From Cucumis sativus (taxonomy: Eukaryota > Streptophyta > Magnoliopsida > Cucurbitales > Cucurbitaceae), in NCBI RefSeq assembly GCF_000004075.3, contig NC_026656.2, forward strand, positions 2,046,001-2,110,000: a DNA stretch of 64,000 bases, read 5' to 3'. Made by a program: the position numbers and the translations under genes. This document shows, piece by piece, positions 12,499-23,200 of this stretch. The notes below the pieces were generated by a model, which searched no databases, was not told where the DNA came from, and worked only from the letters and a program-made list of their open reading frames with translations. Each line of letters begins with the position of its first letter. Position 1 is the first letter of the stretch.

Positions 12499-12526
12499 AT
12501 TGGTCGAGAGTCTTTCGACGCGGATC
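12499..12526 (-). promoter_or_regulatory. Histone octamer and CCAAT box of the H1 promoter
   Basis: The plant histone octamer CGCGGATC reads on the plus strand at 12519-12526, and CCAAT reads on the minus strand at 12499-12503, both 30-60 nt upstream of the TATA box. The octamer is the hallmark element of S-phase plant histone promoters and works in either orientation. Its presence supports replication-dependent control. Confidence 0.75.
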
Positions 12527-14445
12527 GAGATCCTCGTAAAATTTTAAATTTCAGCCGTTAGATCTTGGGTTTATCCACGGTGAGCATTCAAAGTAGGGAT
12601 TGAGAACGGATATGGATTGGCATGTTGAGTATGGAGATTGGGAGTTTTTTTATGTGTTTTTCACTTCAATTCTTAAGGCCATAACTTGTTTAATGCTTAA
12701 TGAAATTTAATGATCTTTGGAATGCTTTTGTAGCTTGGAATCTAAGCTTTCAAATGAATGTAATTTCAAGTTGTTTGGTATCCAATATCAAAAGTAATCG
12801 ACTATCGAGTCAACGTTGGTTGAAATTAGGGTTTTCTCAACGTGTATATGATTATCGGTTGATTTGACTACAAAATTAAAAATTAATTGTCTAATTTTTT
12901 GTTTCACTATCTTGGGTAACTTCTAGATAGGTCAACTAGTCTAACAATTGTTAATTTTTTTTACCATTTAAGGTAAAAATATAAACAAAAACGTCAATCA
13001 AGTTGCACACCTCAATAGTGAATAATATTTTACTAAACGACGAGTCTTGGTAACTATGAGTAAAACGGTAATTAGAAATTGAAATAGTTGAATATTTTCT
13101 TTCACTCACTTTTCTTCTAAGGTGATATCAAATTAAAAATAATAAATTAAATTTAGTTTTTTAATATTATGCAACGAATTTAGCAACTTCCATGCATTTA
13201 GTTCTATACAATATCAAAAAAACTCTTCCAAAATATATTTGTCTTGAAATTATTTAAAGTCAATTGATTTAGAACCACATCATCGTTAGAGTTGCATAGC
13301 TAGAACATGGTCGTTAAGATAAGTATTTTGAGAAAACAATGTCAAGACTGTGAAGAGATGCAAACCACAAGTAAACACATTATTGCTTTCACAGCATTTA
13401 GATGTCACTAGTGGACTCTCAACTCAATGTTGTTGTGTAAGTGTTCTAAAATTGAATATGGACGTTTAACACCAAATGTAAAATTAATTTTTATAGAATT
13501 TGCAAACAATGTGGTGTTTTTATTTAATAATTTTATGATTCGACTACTTTCTTTTAGTAAGGTAAAGTTTGTGGAGAGTAACAAACTATAAGAGGAGTGA
13601 TAATTCGATAGTTTGTATTTATTTGTGCAATCTTAGACACTTTCTTATTGGATGCTTAAAAATCAAGATAACTATTATAGTCGTTTATTAAAGTGTAATT
13701 TTAGTAGAACCAATCCATTTCGAGAACTATACTAATAGTGTGTATTAGTGTGTATTGTTAAATTATTCTACTAGCCTAGCAATACATTATCTAAATACCA
13801 ACTCCATCATGAAGCAAACAATGATTAAACAGTGGTTCTTCAATTAAAAGTTTACAAGCCAAAACAATAATGTTTAAAAGTTCTAAGAACAAGGAAATAA
13901 ATGTGGAAAGCTTGATAACAATATCACTCTATATATTTAGATCTCCAATTGGCCATATTTACTTCATTTCTCTAACCTTACAAAATCATAATGTATAGAA
14001 AGAATACCATTACAAGATTGATAAACATGGACTCTGATTCACAAAAACGAAAACCATTTAAGAAAAATGAAAATTGGAATGGAAAAAAAAACTAACAACA
14101 TGATATATTTCCTAAAAGATAGTATATGCATATTAATTGTACTTTGCAAAGAGCTAAAGTGTAATGTAATTATAACTTTATCATAAGGAATAGGCAGCAG
14201 GTTGAACTTGAATCTGATCAAGTTTGTTGTGTGTAAAGTACAAATTGCAATGCATATACTGTCCAATAAAAAACAATCAGAAAGACCCAATAACTAATAC
14301 CAACATAAATACAACAACGCTCCCTGAAGTTTGACAAAATAGCAGTGGTTCAACATGCTTGAACTCCCATGGTTTTTGTTTGTTCACTGGTTAGGCCTCC
14401 TTGTTGAGGGAGACACATGAACAATGTCGAAGAGGTTTCTGCGCA
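12527..14445. other. Intergenic: H1 upstream and receptor-kinase 3' region
   Basis: AT-rich with no recognisable gene. The last few hundred bases (about 14000-14445) are probably the 3' UTR of the receptor kinase. The short open frame at 14039-14290 (minus) is hydrophobic and low in complexity; I do not regard it as a gene. Confidence 0.4.
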
Positions 14446-17016
14446 TTATCGGCCTGTTGGATGGACAAGTTGAGAGAAGATTGCAGTACTGTTTTGTTCA
14501 TTATTAGATTCAATTAAGTCTTGCTCACTTCCAAGGCTGAGGTTGTTGTAATGTGCAGCCATTTCTTGGCTTCTCTGGTTAGCTTCCTCATGTACCCTCG
14601 ACCTATGACTTGAACCACCATCGGCACTTTCCTGAAGTTGGAGAGCAAATTCAAGGTTCCATAACACATCGCCCATAGACGGTCGCTCGGCTCCATGGTC
14701 GTCTAGGCATTTCTCAGCAGCATCTGCAAACTTCTTCAAGCTGTCAGGGGTGATTTTCCCTTTGAGATGAGGGTCGATGAGATCCTCAAGAAATCCTTTC
14801 CGTTTGCAATGCAACGCCCAATCTGCAAGGCTTACCTGTTCCTTTGGCAGGCTTGGATTCAAGGCAGGCCTTGCACATAATACTTCAAAAAGGACAACCC
14901 CAAATGAATAGACATCAGATTTTTCAGTTAGTTGTTGCCTTCTGAAGTACTCGGGATCTAAGTAGCCAAAGCTACCCTTAACTACCGTGCTAACATGACC
15001 ATTAGCCATGTTCGGACCAGTTTTCGAGAGTCCGAAATCAGAAACCTTTGCAACCCAGTTTTCATCCAAGAGAATGTTGGTAGTTTTAACATCTCTATGA
15101 ATGATGGTGTATTGTGCTCCTGTGTGAAGGTAATGAAGTCCCCTGGCTGCTCCAATACAAATCTCCAACCTTTGCTTCCATGAGAGACGAGTTTTGTTGT
15201 TGGTCTTATACAAATGTTCCCTCAAAGTTCCCAAACCCATGTAATCGTAAACTAAACACATCTCATTCTCTTCATCACAAAAACCAATCAAGGACACCAA
15301 ATGTTTGTGCCTCAGCTTTGAAAGCAAATCGATTTCCGTAAGGAACTCGTGAACTCCTTGTTCTGATGATGGGTTTGACCTTTTAATAGCAACTTTTGTC
15401 CCTCCATCAATCACTCCCTTGTACACCTTCCCAAATCCTCCAACCCCAATCACATTAGATTCACTAAAGCTCTTGGTAGCATGTAAAATCTCGGAAAGTG
15501 AGAAATGTCGAGCCAAACCTTGAGCCAAATTACTCGCCGTACTCTTACCAGACACGGTTGATTTGCTCCCACTCGAATGTGAATTCCCATAGATTGGTAG
15601 CCAACTAGTTGTGTGTGAATCATTCCCAGGCAGTCTATTCTTCCTTTGGTACACTGCAAAGCAAAGTGCAACCACAACAAAAGCAGCAGCACCCCCTGCA
15701 GCCCCACCAATCACTTCAGCATTGTTGCCCTTTCCTTCAAAATTCCTCTCTGATTCAGCCTCAACCTTCATCCTAAAGGCTGAGGGTTGAGGATTCTTCC
15801 CTGCCAAGTTCTTCCCAGAATCGAGCTTGAAGATCTCGACCCCATTCAACATAGCATCTGCAAATTCAGGTGCATCCGACATCTTAGGATGCATTGCCAG
15901 CCAAATCTGCTGCATTGTTGGTGATTCATTAGAAAACACAACATAATCCCTATATTTGGGAACCCCCCTAGAACCCGCCCAAGCTATCACATCGATCCCA
16001 TTCACATCCGCAGTTTGATTGTTGATGAACACATCAAACACCACCTGATTTGGCCTACTCAAAGACACATCACAAAAATGCAACCTCACAAGATACATAA
16101 ACCCTGGATCAATATTAGGAAACAACCACGTCAAATTGTAATTAGCATTCACATCCTTGGATGTTCCCATCGATCTCAATGTCCTGTAAATTTCCACAGG
16201 TCCAATATACTTTGGCATATCTTTATAATCAATCACCAACCTCTTTGAAGCTTCCAGCACAACACCCTCAGAAGCACCAAAAAGATAAGGATAATCATCA
16301 TACCATGCTCTACTCAAACCAGAATCGTTTGCTGGAGAAATGTAGCTCCCACCAACGTTCAATCTCGCAATTGTTTGCATACTCGACCCCGTTACATCCA
16401 TAGTTTGCTCCCTTGCACCCACCATTATAGCTTCCCCAAAGATCTCCGGCATTTGAACCAATTCAATCCCATTAACAAAAGCAAACCCAGAAACAGGAGT
16501 GAAAGTCAGATTCAAAGATTCAGATTCTGTAGCTGCGAGTGTAAATTCACGAACAATGTAGGCCTGAGTGAAGGCTTGACAAGTCATATAAGCACTAAAA
16601 TTCTTCACAAGAGTCAAATCGTTCGCGGTGACGGTGAAATAAGAATTCACAGAATCATGAGGTCCGTATGTGGAAGGGTAAAAATGAAGTCGAAGCCAAT
16701 AACGATTATCGCGTTTGATCGGGAATTTATACGCCGTGACGGCGGTGAAAACCCGAGCTTCCATATACGGAACCTGAGAAGTCATGGATGGATCTTGAAA
16801 TCCAACCGGTGCGGCTAGGGTGTTTTTGGGGTCGAGGAATTTAGAATCAGAGATCCATTTTCGGCCATTTTCATCATTGCCTTCCTCATTAGAACCACAA
16901 CGTAATAACAATGGCGGATCTGGAGGTGGATCAAGAACAGAGGCAGAATAAACGCGATTAAAAATCCCTAGCAAGACGAAGAAAAGAGATAACATCACAT
17001 GGGTATTGGCATTCAT
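14446..17016 (-). CDS. ANX1: CrRLK1L receptor-like kinase, ANXUR/FERONIA type
   Basis: A single coding exon of 856 residues from the ATG at 17014-17016. The open frame runs 39 codons further upstream but contains no ATG there, so this is the first possible start. It gives a good signal peptide (MNANTHVMLSLFFVLLGIF). Residues about 35-400 form the tandem malectin-like ectodomain (RLHFYPSTY, RLNVGG, RLHFCDVSLS and AWAGSRG blocks) that in this family binds RALF peptides with LLG proteins. The membrane segment is about 433-455. The kinase runs from about 518: P-loop GVGGFGKV (524), VAIK lysine (545), HRDVKTTN (640) and DFG (660) are all intact, so it should be active. Juxtamembrane and C-terminal sequence (SWLPIYGNS, FSQLVHPTGR) match ANX/FER. 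ANX1/2 maintain pollen tube wall integrity in Arabidopsis. Linkage to TPR10-like and WDL1-like genes favours the ANX1 counterpart over FERONIA. Confidence 0.9.
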   Translation of the reverse strand: MNANTHVMLSLFFVLLGIFNRVYSASVLDPPPDPPLLLRCGSNEEGNDENGRKWISDSKFLDPKNTLAAPVGFQDPSMTSQVPYMEARVFTAVTAYKFPIKRDNRYWLRLHFYPSTYGPHDSVNSYFTVTANDLTLVKNFSAYMTCQAFTQAYIVREFTLAATESESLNLTFTPVSGFAFVNGIELVQMPEIFGEAIMVGAREQTMDVTGSSMQTIARLNVGGSYISPANDSGLSRAWYDDYPYLFGASEGVVLEASKRLVIDYKDMPKYIGPVEIYRTLRSMGTSKDVNANYNLTWLFPNIDPGFMYLVRLHFCDVSLSRPNQVVFDVFINNQTADVNGIDVIAWAGSRGVPKYRDYVVFSNESPTMQQIWLAMHPKMSDAPEFADAMLNGVEIFKLDSGKNLAGKNPQPSAFRMKVEAESERNFEGKGNNAEVIGGAAGGAAAFVVVALCFAVYQRKNRLPGNDSHTTSWLPIYGNSHSSGSKSTVSGKSTASNLAQGLARHFSLSEILHATKSFSESNVIGVGGFGKVYKGVIDGGTKVAIKRSNPSSEQGVHEFLTEIDLLSKLRHKHLVSLIGFCDEENEMCLVYDYMGLGTLREHLYKTNNKTRLSWKQRLEICIGAARGLHYLHTGAQYTIIHRDVKTTNILLDENWVAKVSDFGLSKTGPNMANGHVSTVVKGSFGYLDPEYFRRQQLTEKSDVYSFGVVLFEVLCARPALNPSLPKEQVSLADWALHCKRKGFLEDLIDPHLKGKITPDSLKKFADAAEKCLDDHGAERPSMGDVLWNLEFALQLQESADGGSSHRSRVHEEANQRSQEMAAHYNNLSLGSEQDLIESNNEQNSTAIFSQLVHPTGR

Positions 17017-20000
17017 GTGGGTATTATATGTTTTGGCGTACAGGAAAGGGAAAGGAAAACAGAGGAAGAAGAGAAGAAAGGAAAATGGAGGAAAGCCCTG
17101 TTTTCCTGCACGCCAGAGGAAAATAATGGCCAATGGGTTGGCTACTTTAGGTTTTGTCTTTAGGAATCATAGCCTAAACCATCTCTAATCAACAACGGAG
17201 GAGGTGCTTTAATGGTATAGGAGAGATTTTTGGGTTGAAAGGAGACTTCAAAGCTATGAGGTTGTTTAAGATTGCTTGTTCCACCGTACATTTCTAACAG
17301 AAAATGGAAACAAAATTTAGCTATTTTTGGATTTTGAAAGAAAAATTCACAGTTTGTGGTAAAGGAGTTTTTCTTTTTCTTTTTATTTTTTTGATTTGTG
17401 TTTTGAGAATAAATATGAGAAAGAATGTAAGGAGAAATTGAAAAGACTTCACTGGTTCATCTTCTTCCAATTCTTCCAATATCGTCGTCTTCACCCTTCT
17501 CTCTAATCGAGTTTCTATCTCTTCTTCCTCTCCCTAAAACACGTGGATTTCAAAAAACGGGAATTTGAATTACGTAATATATATACATTGCTTTTTTTTC
17601 CCTCTCTTTCTAATTCTTGTTTGTGATTTATTCCTCTTTTTTTTTCTCTTAGATTTTTTGAGTTCCTCTTCTATATTTTTATTCTCTTTCTTTTTTCTAA
17701 CTCATCTCCCAAAATATAAATAGTCTCTAACTCAATCCCACTTTATTAACTATAATTGTCATTAATCTTTTTTAACAAAAATATATCTTTGTTATTTAAT
17801 CAATTTTCATATCATTTGAAATTCTAAGATTGATTGATAATACATTTGCTACTTTTAAAATAAATGGACTGATATAGAGAAAGAGGTTCAATTGTTTCAA
17901 ACGAAACAAAAATACACAATTTTTTATTATAAATCTACTAAATTAACCAAGTGAGATAATTTGAATCGATGTGTAGATTGATTTCCATATGAAACAACAT
18001 ATTATAAAAGTTTCGGGGGTTGTAATTGAAGTAGAAAAAATTATGGACGAAGAAATAGATGGTTAGACTAGTTTCACGGGACAATCAACAACTAGTGTGA
18101 AACTTTTAAGGTATAAGTGATTAATATAGTGCAATCCAATGTCATGCCAAGGCAAATGAGTGATCAAGAGAAGCTTAAATACGCTTATGCCTTACAACAT
18201 TGCATTAGCCCATGACGCAACGTGCAATGCTATAAATCAATAGGGTTTAAGAATTTGCAAAAGTCACAGTGCTGCAACGTCATGTCAATTTTATAAAAGG
18301 GCTCTATGTCGCTGAGTTTGAACCATCTCTTATTCCAACCTACTTTTGCCAATTTTCTCCCAATTCTCGAAGCTTCTTTTGCTGGTTTATGTCTTTTAAC
18401 TATTATTCATCATTCGACACATGGATGAGAGGCTAAGATATTTGCTTCTAGCTTAGGTCTCTGTAATTTCTTCCTTATTTCATCGTAATTGTGAAGATTT
18501 AATTTAACTCTTTCATACAATTATGTTATTCAATGAATCTTGGTTATGCATAGGGAGTGTATGACTTTCACCATAAGTTTAAGTTAGAAGCAATATGTTA
18601 AGTTAGCTTTGTGTATTTTATTTAGATCTATTTAGATAATGAACATTGTTCTAACTAACTTATAATTAAGTGAATGTTCAATTAGACGTTTGAAAATTGG
18701 TCACTCCACCTAAGGTTCTCTAAAATCTTATTGCTTTGGTCAAATGGTTAAGGCGTGTGCCTACTAAGTACGTGAAGTTTTCCTCCAAGATTTAGGATCT
18801 CTCATGCAAAGAATTTGTTTCGTTTCATGTTCATTTCTCAAACTAAGTTGGAATTTTGAGCTAAAAAAACATTGGGCCAAACCAATTTTAGATTAAGTCA
18901 AAGTCTTGGGGCTTGAAAGCAAATAGGCTCAAGCCCTTGTAAAGGGCATGAAGTTATCCCTTTATTCGAGGAGATTAAATGAACCAAATGTTGTAGATGT
19001 TGTCGAAACTCTCATACTTTAAATACCCTTATTTCGAAGATTGTAGTTCCTAAAGGTTATAAACTGTAGAAACTAAAGTTACGAAGTTTGCAAGCTCACA
19101 TGAATATCTTTTGCTCTTTTGAACATCTAAACACTAAATATCAAATGACTATTTTCAACTTTTGAAACCGAATTTCCAAGATGATCTAGCGCACAAGTCA
19201 TAAACTCTAAGAAAAATTTGCTAAGAGAATTCATAAAGTATAACACTGGTCTTTGTAACAAGTTGCAAAGCCATCAAGACGAAGACACATACGAGAACAT
19301 TAGTTTTAAGCAGTCCTAATATATTTCCATTCTTAAAAAAAAAAGAAAAAAAAAGACTCAAATATTAGAGAATAGATTCAACATACTTAAATCAATATAA
19401 CAACATTAATTTTATCGAATCAAATTGTTGAACACCAACTCAATCCATATGATTTTGTCGAGTTCATCAACTCATTTAAGTTCGGTTTAGTTCAAATTAA
19501 TGAAAACTCGTGGAATATATTTACTGTTATCTATGTACGTTATGCCTATAATTATATGTAGTCAAACTAACTAAAACTTACTATTAAATCTATTTTCTTG
19601 TTCACTATACAATTACATATACCCGTGTTGAATTTCATTTTATATATTTTAAGTTATTCTTCAAATACTTCTAAACTATCATTTTTATCAACGTGAAATG
19701 CAACTTTTCAAACTTTATATTGAAATCAAGTATCAACTCTTATTTCAATAATTAAAAAAAAAAAAGATGATTGTAAAAATAGTAAGAATAACAAAACTCA
19801 TTTATTTTTTAAATTATAAAAATAACAAATTTTAAAATATACTACTAATTATTTGTTATATTTGTCAAATTATATCTAAGTAACGTAGTGTTTTTTTTTC
19901 TTTCCAAATGTTTGTGGCGATGAGATGCAATTTATTTTTGAAATGAAAAAAACCAATTAAAATTTGAAGATTTATTGAGACCATATTAAAAAAAGTTAAA

Positions 20001-20079
20001 GATTGATTAGAAATGAATTAAAATGTTAATGTAAAAAAGACAAAAAGAAGAACTCAAACTTCTACTTCCTTCCTCGTAA
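17017..20079. other. Intergenic between divergent ANX1-like and TPR10-like genes
   Basis: About 3 kb holding the ANX1-like promoter and leader (pyrimidine-rich tracts at 17440-17700) and AT-rich DNA. It contains one recognisable element, a tRNA-Ser pseudogene at 18730-18811. Nothing else coding is seen. Homopolymer A/T runs occur at 19338-19355 and 19753-19764. Confidence 0.45.
18730..18811 (+). pseudogene. Degenerate tRNA-Ser (GCU-like) pseudogene
   Basis: The 82-nt span has the length of a plant tRNA-Ser(GCU) and tracks it almost end to end: TTGCTTTGGTCAAATGGTT for the D-arm/box A side, AAGGCGTGTGCC, the anticodon loop, a long variable arm (GTACGTGAAGTTTTCCTCC) and the T-arm. The anticodon position reads ACT instead of GCT. 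Box B is damaged (ATTTAGGATC where GTTCGAATC is expected) and the acceptor stem ends do not pair well. This is a decayed copy, not an active gene. The alignment is from memory of the plant tRNA-Ser sequence. Confidence 0.7.
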
Positions 20080-20114
20080 TTCTGGTATACTCTTCAAACT
20101 CCATTACTGCTCTG

Positions 20115-20207
20115 TTCTTCTTCTTCTTCTTCTTCTAGGGTTTTAGGAACCACACTCACAAACCCACTTTTCTTCGTCTTTTACAGTTTTAGGAACCACT
20201 CTCACAA
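20115..20207 (+). promoter_or_regulatory. TPR10-like 5' leader: TTC repeat, telo-box and 22-bp duplication
   Basis: A TTC microsatellite (20115-20135) is followed by AGGGTTTTAGG, a telo-box-like element common just inside leaders of plant housekeeping genes. The segment GTTTTAGGAACCACACTCAC occurs at 20140 and again at 20186 (21 of 22 positions identical), a short tandem duplication in the leader. No upstream ATG is present in this part of the leader. Confidence 0.55.
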
Positions 20208-20220
20208 GCCTTGCATCAAC

Positions 20221-23200
20221 ATGGCCCCCGATGCTTCAGACGCTCTCGCAGGTTCTTCTTGCTCTCTTTTCTGTACTTTTTTTATTTTGTGGTAATTTTA
20301 TCTTATTGCTTACATCCTAACGGTTTATACAATGCTAAATATTGTATGATTGTATCCTATCTAGCGAGGGAGACAGTCCAACAGTTTCTCAATGCTGCTC
20401 GTATAGGGAACATTGATCTTTTGAAGAGTATGTTTTTTCATTAGTTGAGTTCTTAAATGTACAGTGTCAGCTTTAATTTAGTTATGTATTTGTTGGTTCG
20501 TTTTTTTTTTTTTTGATTTCTTATGGTATGTTTCGTTATATGTTTAATTAGATTTGGCTGCTAGGCTTGATGATGGGAAGGGATTGTCGGGGACTGTGGC
20601 TGATATTAAGGATGCTAATAAGCGAGGAGCACTTCATTTTGCAGCAAGGGAGGGAAAAACTGAGGTTTGCAGGTTTTTGATTGAGGAGTTGAAGCTCGAT
20701 GTTGATACAAGAGATGAAGATGGCAAGTTGCTTATAACTTGTTTATTTATTTGTTGGGGGAGTTTGGATAGATAAGGGAAATTTTGTGTTGGTCGTTAGA
20801 GTTGGCAAACTATGAACTCTCTAAAACCCCTTTTTGTCTTTTAAAAAAAAAAAAAAAAAAAAAAACCCCTTTTTGTTATTGGCGTAGTACTCACTAATTA
20901 AAGAAAGACTATGACTTGCTTGTTAGATGCACTTTTTTTTTGTTAAGCAAAGAATACAAGGTAAATAACTGAACCTCCTAGCTTAATCTTGAAGAAAAAG
21001 TTCCCTCAAAGTGTTTCATGTACAACTGGTGCTAATTTTGATGGTAGGTGTTGATTAGTTTGGAATCCATGCTAGCATTTAGATTTAGGTGGATTGTATT
21101 TTTTTCCATTTACAACTTGTGTTTTCCCCCCTCAAGTACAATGTTTGACAATGCTTGGAGTTTTTACAGGTGAAACCCCACTTATTCATGCTGCTCGACA
21201 GGGGCACACTGATACTGCAAAGTACCTTGTTGAGAGAGGTGCCAATCCTGCAATAGCAAGTGACTTAGGGGCCACAGCCCTCCATCATTCTGCAGGCATT
21301 GGTAAATCTTTTTCTTTTTATTTTTTTTAGGGGGTGGGGGATAGTAAATCATTATTTTTTATCCTTCTTCTTTCCTCTCACACTGAGCATGTTGTGGGTG
21401 ATAGGCTTCTGTTTATGAGCATTTTGATTTGGGTAAGCCGGTGAGGAGTTGTTCATAAATAGAAAAAAGCATTTGATTAACAGTAGAGTTCCTTTCTGGA
21501 ACCAAATTTTGTATCACTTGCAGACTTCATAGGTCTGGCTATTAGAAGGGAAATATTTTCTTATCATTGAACATCTTACATCTAGGGATGTATCAACAAG
21601 TAGCTTGGCTGCTTAAATAGTTACAATTACAAGTGTCTATTTGAAGATAGGAAATTCTCCCATTACTTGCTTACATAGGAGTGAGAGTTATGGTTTTAGT
21701 GGCGGGGGGAGGGAGAATATTTAATCAGGTCATGCCTAGAACATATTGAAATGGCAAGGACTAATTTTGTAGAACAGTGTGTGGCTTTCATTAATTATAA
21801 TTTCTTATGCAGGAAATATTGAGCTGCTAAATTTTTTACTCTCAAGAGGTCCTGATGTTAATTCTCAAAGTGATGCGGGCACCCCTTTGATTTGGGCCGC
21901 TGGTCATGCCCAACAGGAAGCCGTAAAACTGCTTCTTGAGCACCACGCTAATGTATATAAGCTCACAACTCTACCTCCATTCTAAAATTTATTGTTCATA
22001 AATATATTAACTGATCAAAATATCGTGTGTGCTCCAAGGTTGCTTATTTGATTTGAGTTTTTTTAGTATGAGGGTTTCTGTTTGAAGAGGTTGCTTATTT
22101 GGAATTCTTGTGCTTTATCATTGGCATGATATTCATAGAACAACATTGTAATGTTGTATGCTTCCTATAAAATTTCTCTACGAATCAATCTATATTTGTG
22201 GGAGGTCATTACTGGTTTAGCTGTAGAGAAGAGTATTGGTCCGACATTTGAAAAAATTCAGATATTTTTTAATGGGTCTTTGCCATTGATTGTGGATTAT
22301 CTCAGCTCCAACATATACTAGTTTGGCATTTGTTAACATGTTTTAAATAATTTAAACATCCAATGTGAACTGATGCGATAAATATTCTCCATCTTTTTTC
22401 AGCCCAATGCTGAAACTGACGATGATATTACCCCCCTACTCTCGGCAGTGGCTGCTGGTTCTCTGGCTTGCTTGGATTTGTTGATTCAGGTTTGTTTTTA
22501 TCAATCCTCGTGTGTGTGTCAGTGTGTTTACTTTTATTATTATTATTTTTATTTTCTTGTAAGTCCTTTGATGTCACATACCAATGATATTTCATCAAAT
22601 TCTGATAACTTCGAGCTCACATGTGTAAATCAGTAGCGTCTCATTTAAAGAAGAGATTAGTATAAAAAGTGATGGAAGCACAAGGCATCAGAACCTGCGC
22701 ATTTATCCACTACAAAAACTATCCATTTCGTATGAATAAAAAAGATAAATAATTAGAAAAATTGTATCTAGTATAGTGTACATCACTTAGAGGTGAACTG
22801 GTATTGCTTCTTTTTCTTGTATCAGAAGCATTTCATCCAGAGAAGAGAATACGACAAAATTGACTGATGGGCAAGGCAACAGATTTTGTGCATTCAACAT
22901 AGTAGAGCACAAAAAAGAAAAAAAGAAAAGAAATCCAGTTCGTCAGAATTAAAAATGATGGATAGTTGGAAAAGTTTATATCTAATCTAGTACACCCCAC
23001 CTAGAGGCTGAATGAAAGATTTCTCTGAAAATCCTAGATATCCCTTCAAGCTGAGGAAACTTATTTCCTAGCCACAGTAAAGAGCTGAAGTTGCTGAACA
23101 TTAGTTGTCAAGCAGTTGGTCCTCATTATAGCTTTTATTTAAATTCTAATATGACTAGTTGATCATAGGGGTATTAGTAATATGATCGGAGGGTTTCTCT

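Noticed and set aside
12650-12790. Segment with 'CCATAACTTG...CTTTGGAATGC' wording like some retroelement untranslated regions
   Set aside because: No termini, coding sequence or second copy in the window.
17017-17133. Upstream extension of the receptor-kinase frame by 39 codons, with a second hydrophobic stretch
   Set aside because: The extension contains no ATG (its first codon is TTG). The ATG at 17016 already gives a normal signal peptide and the family's usual length.
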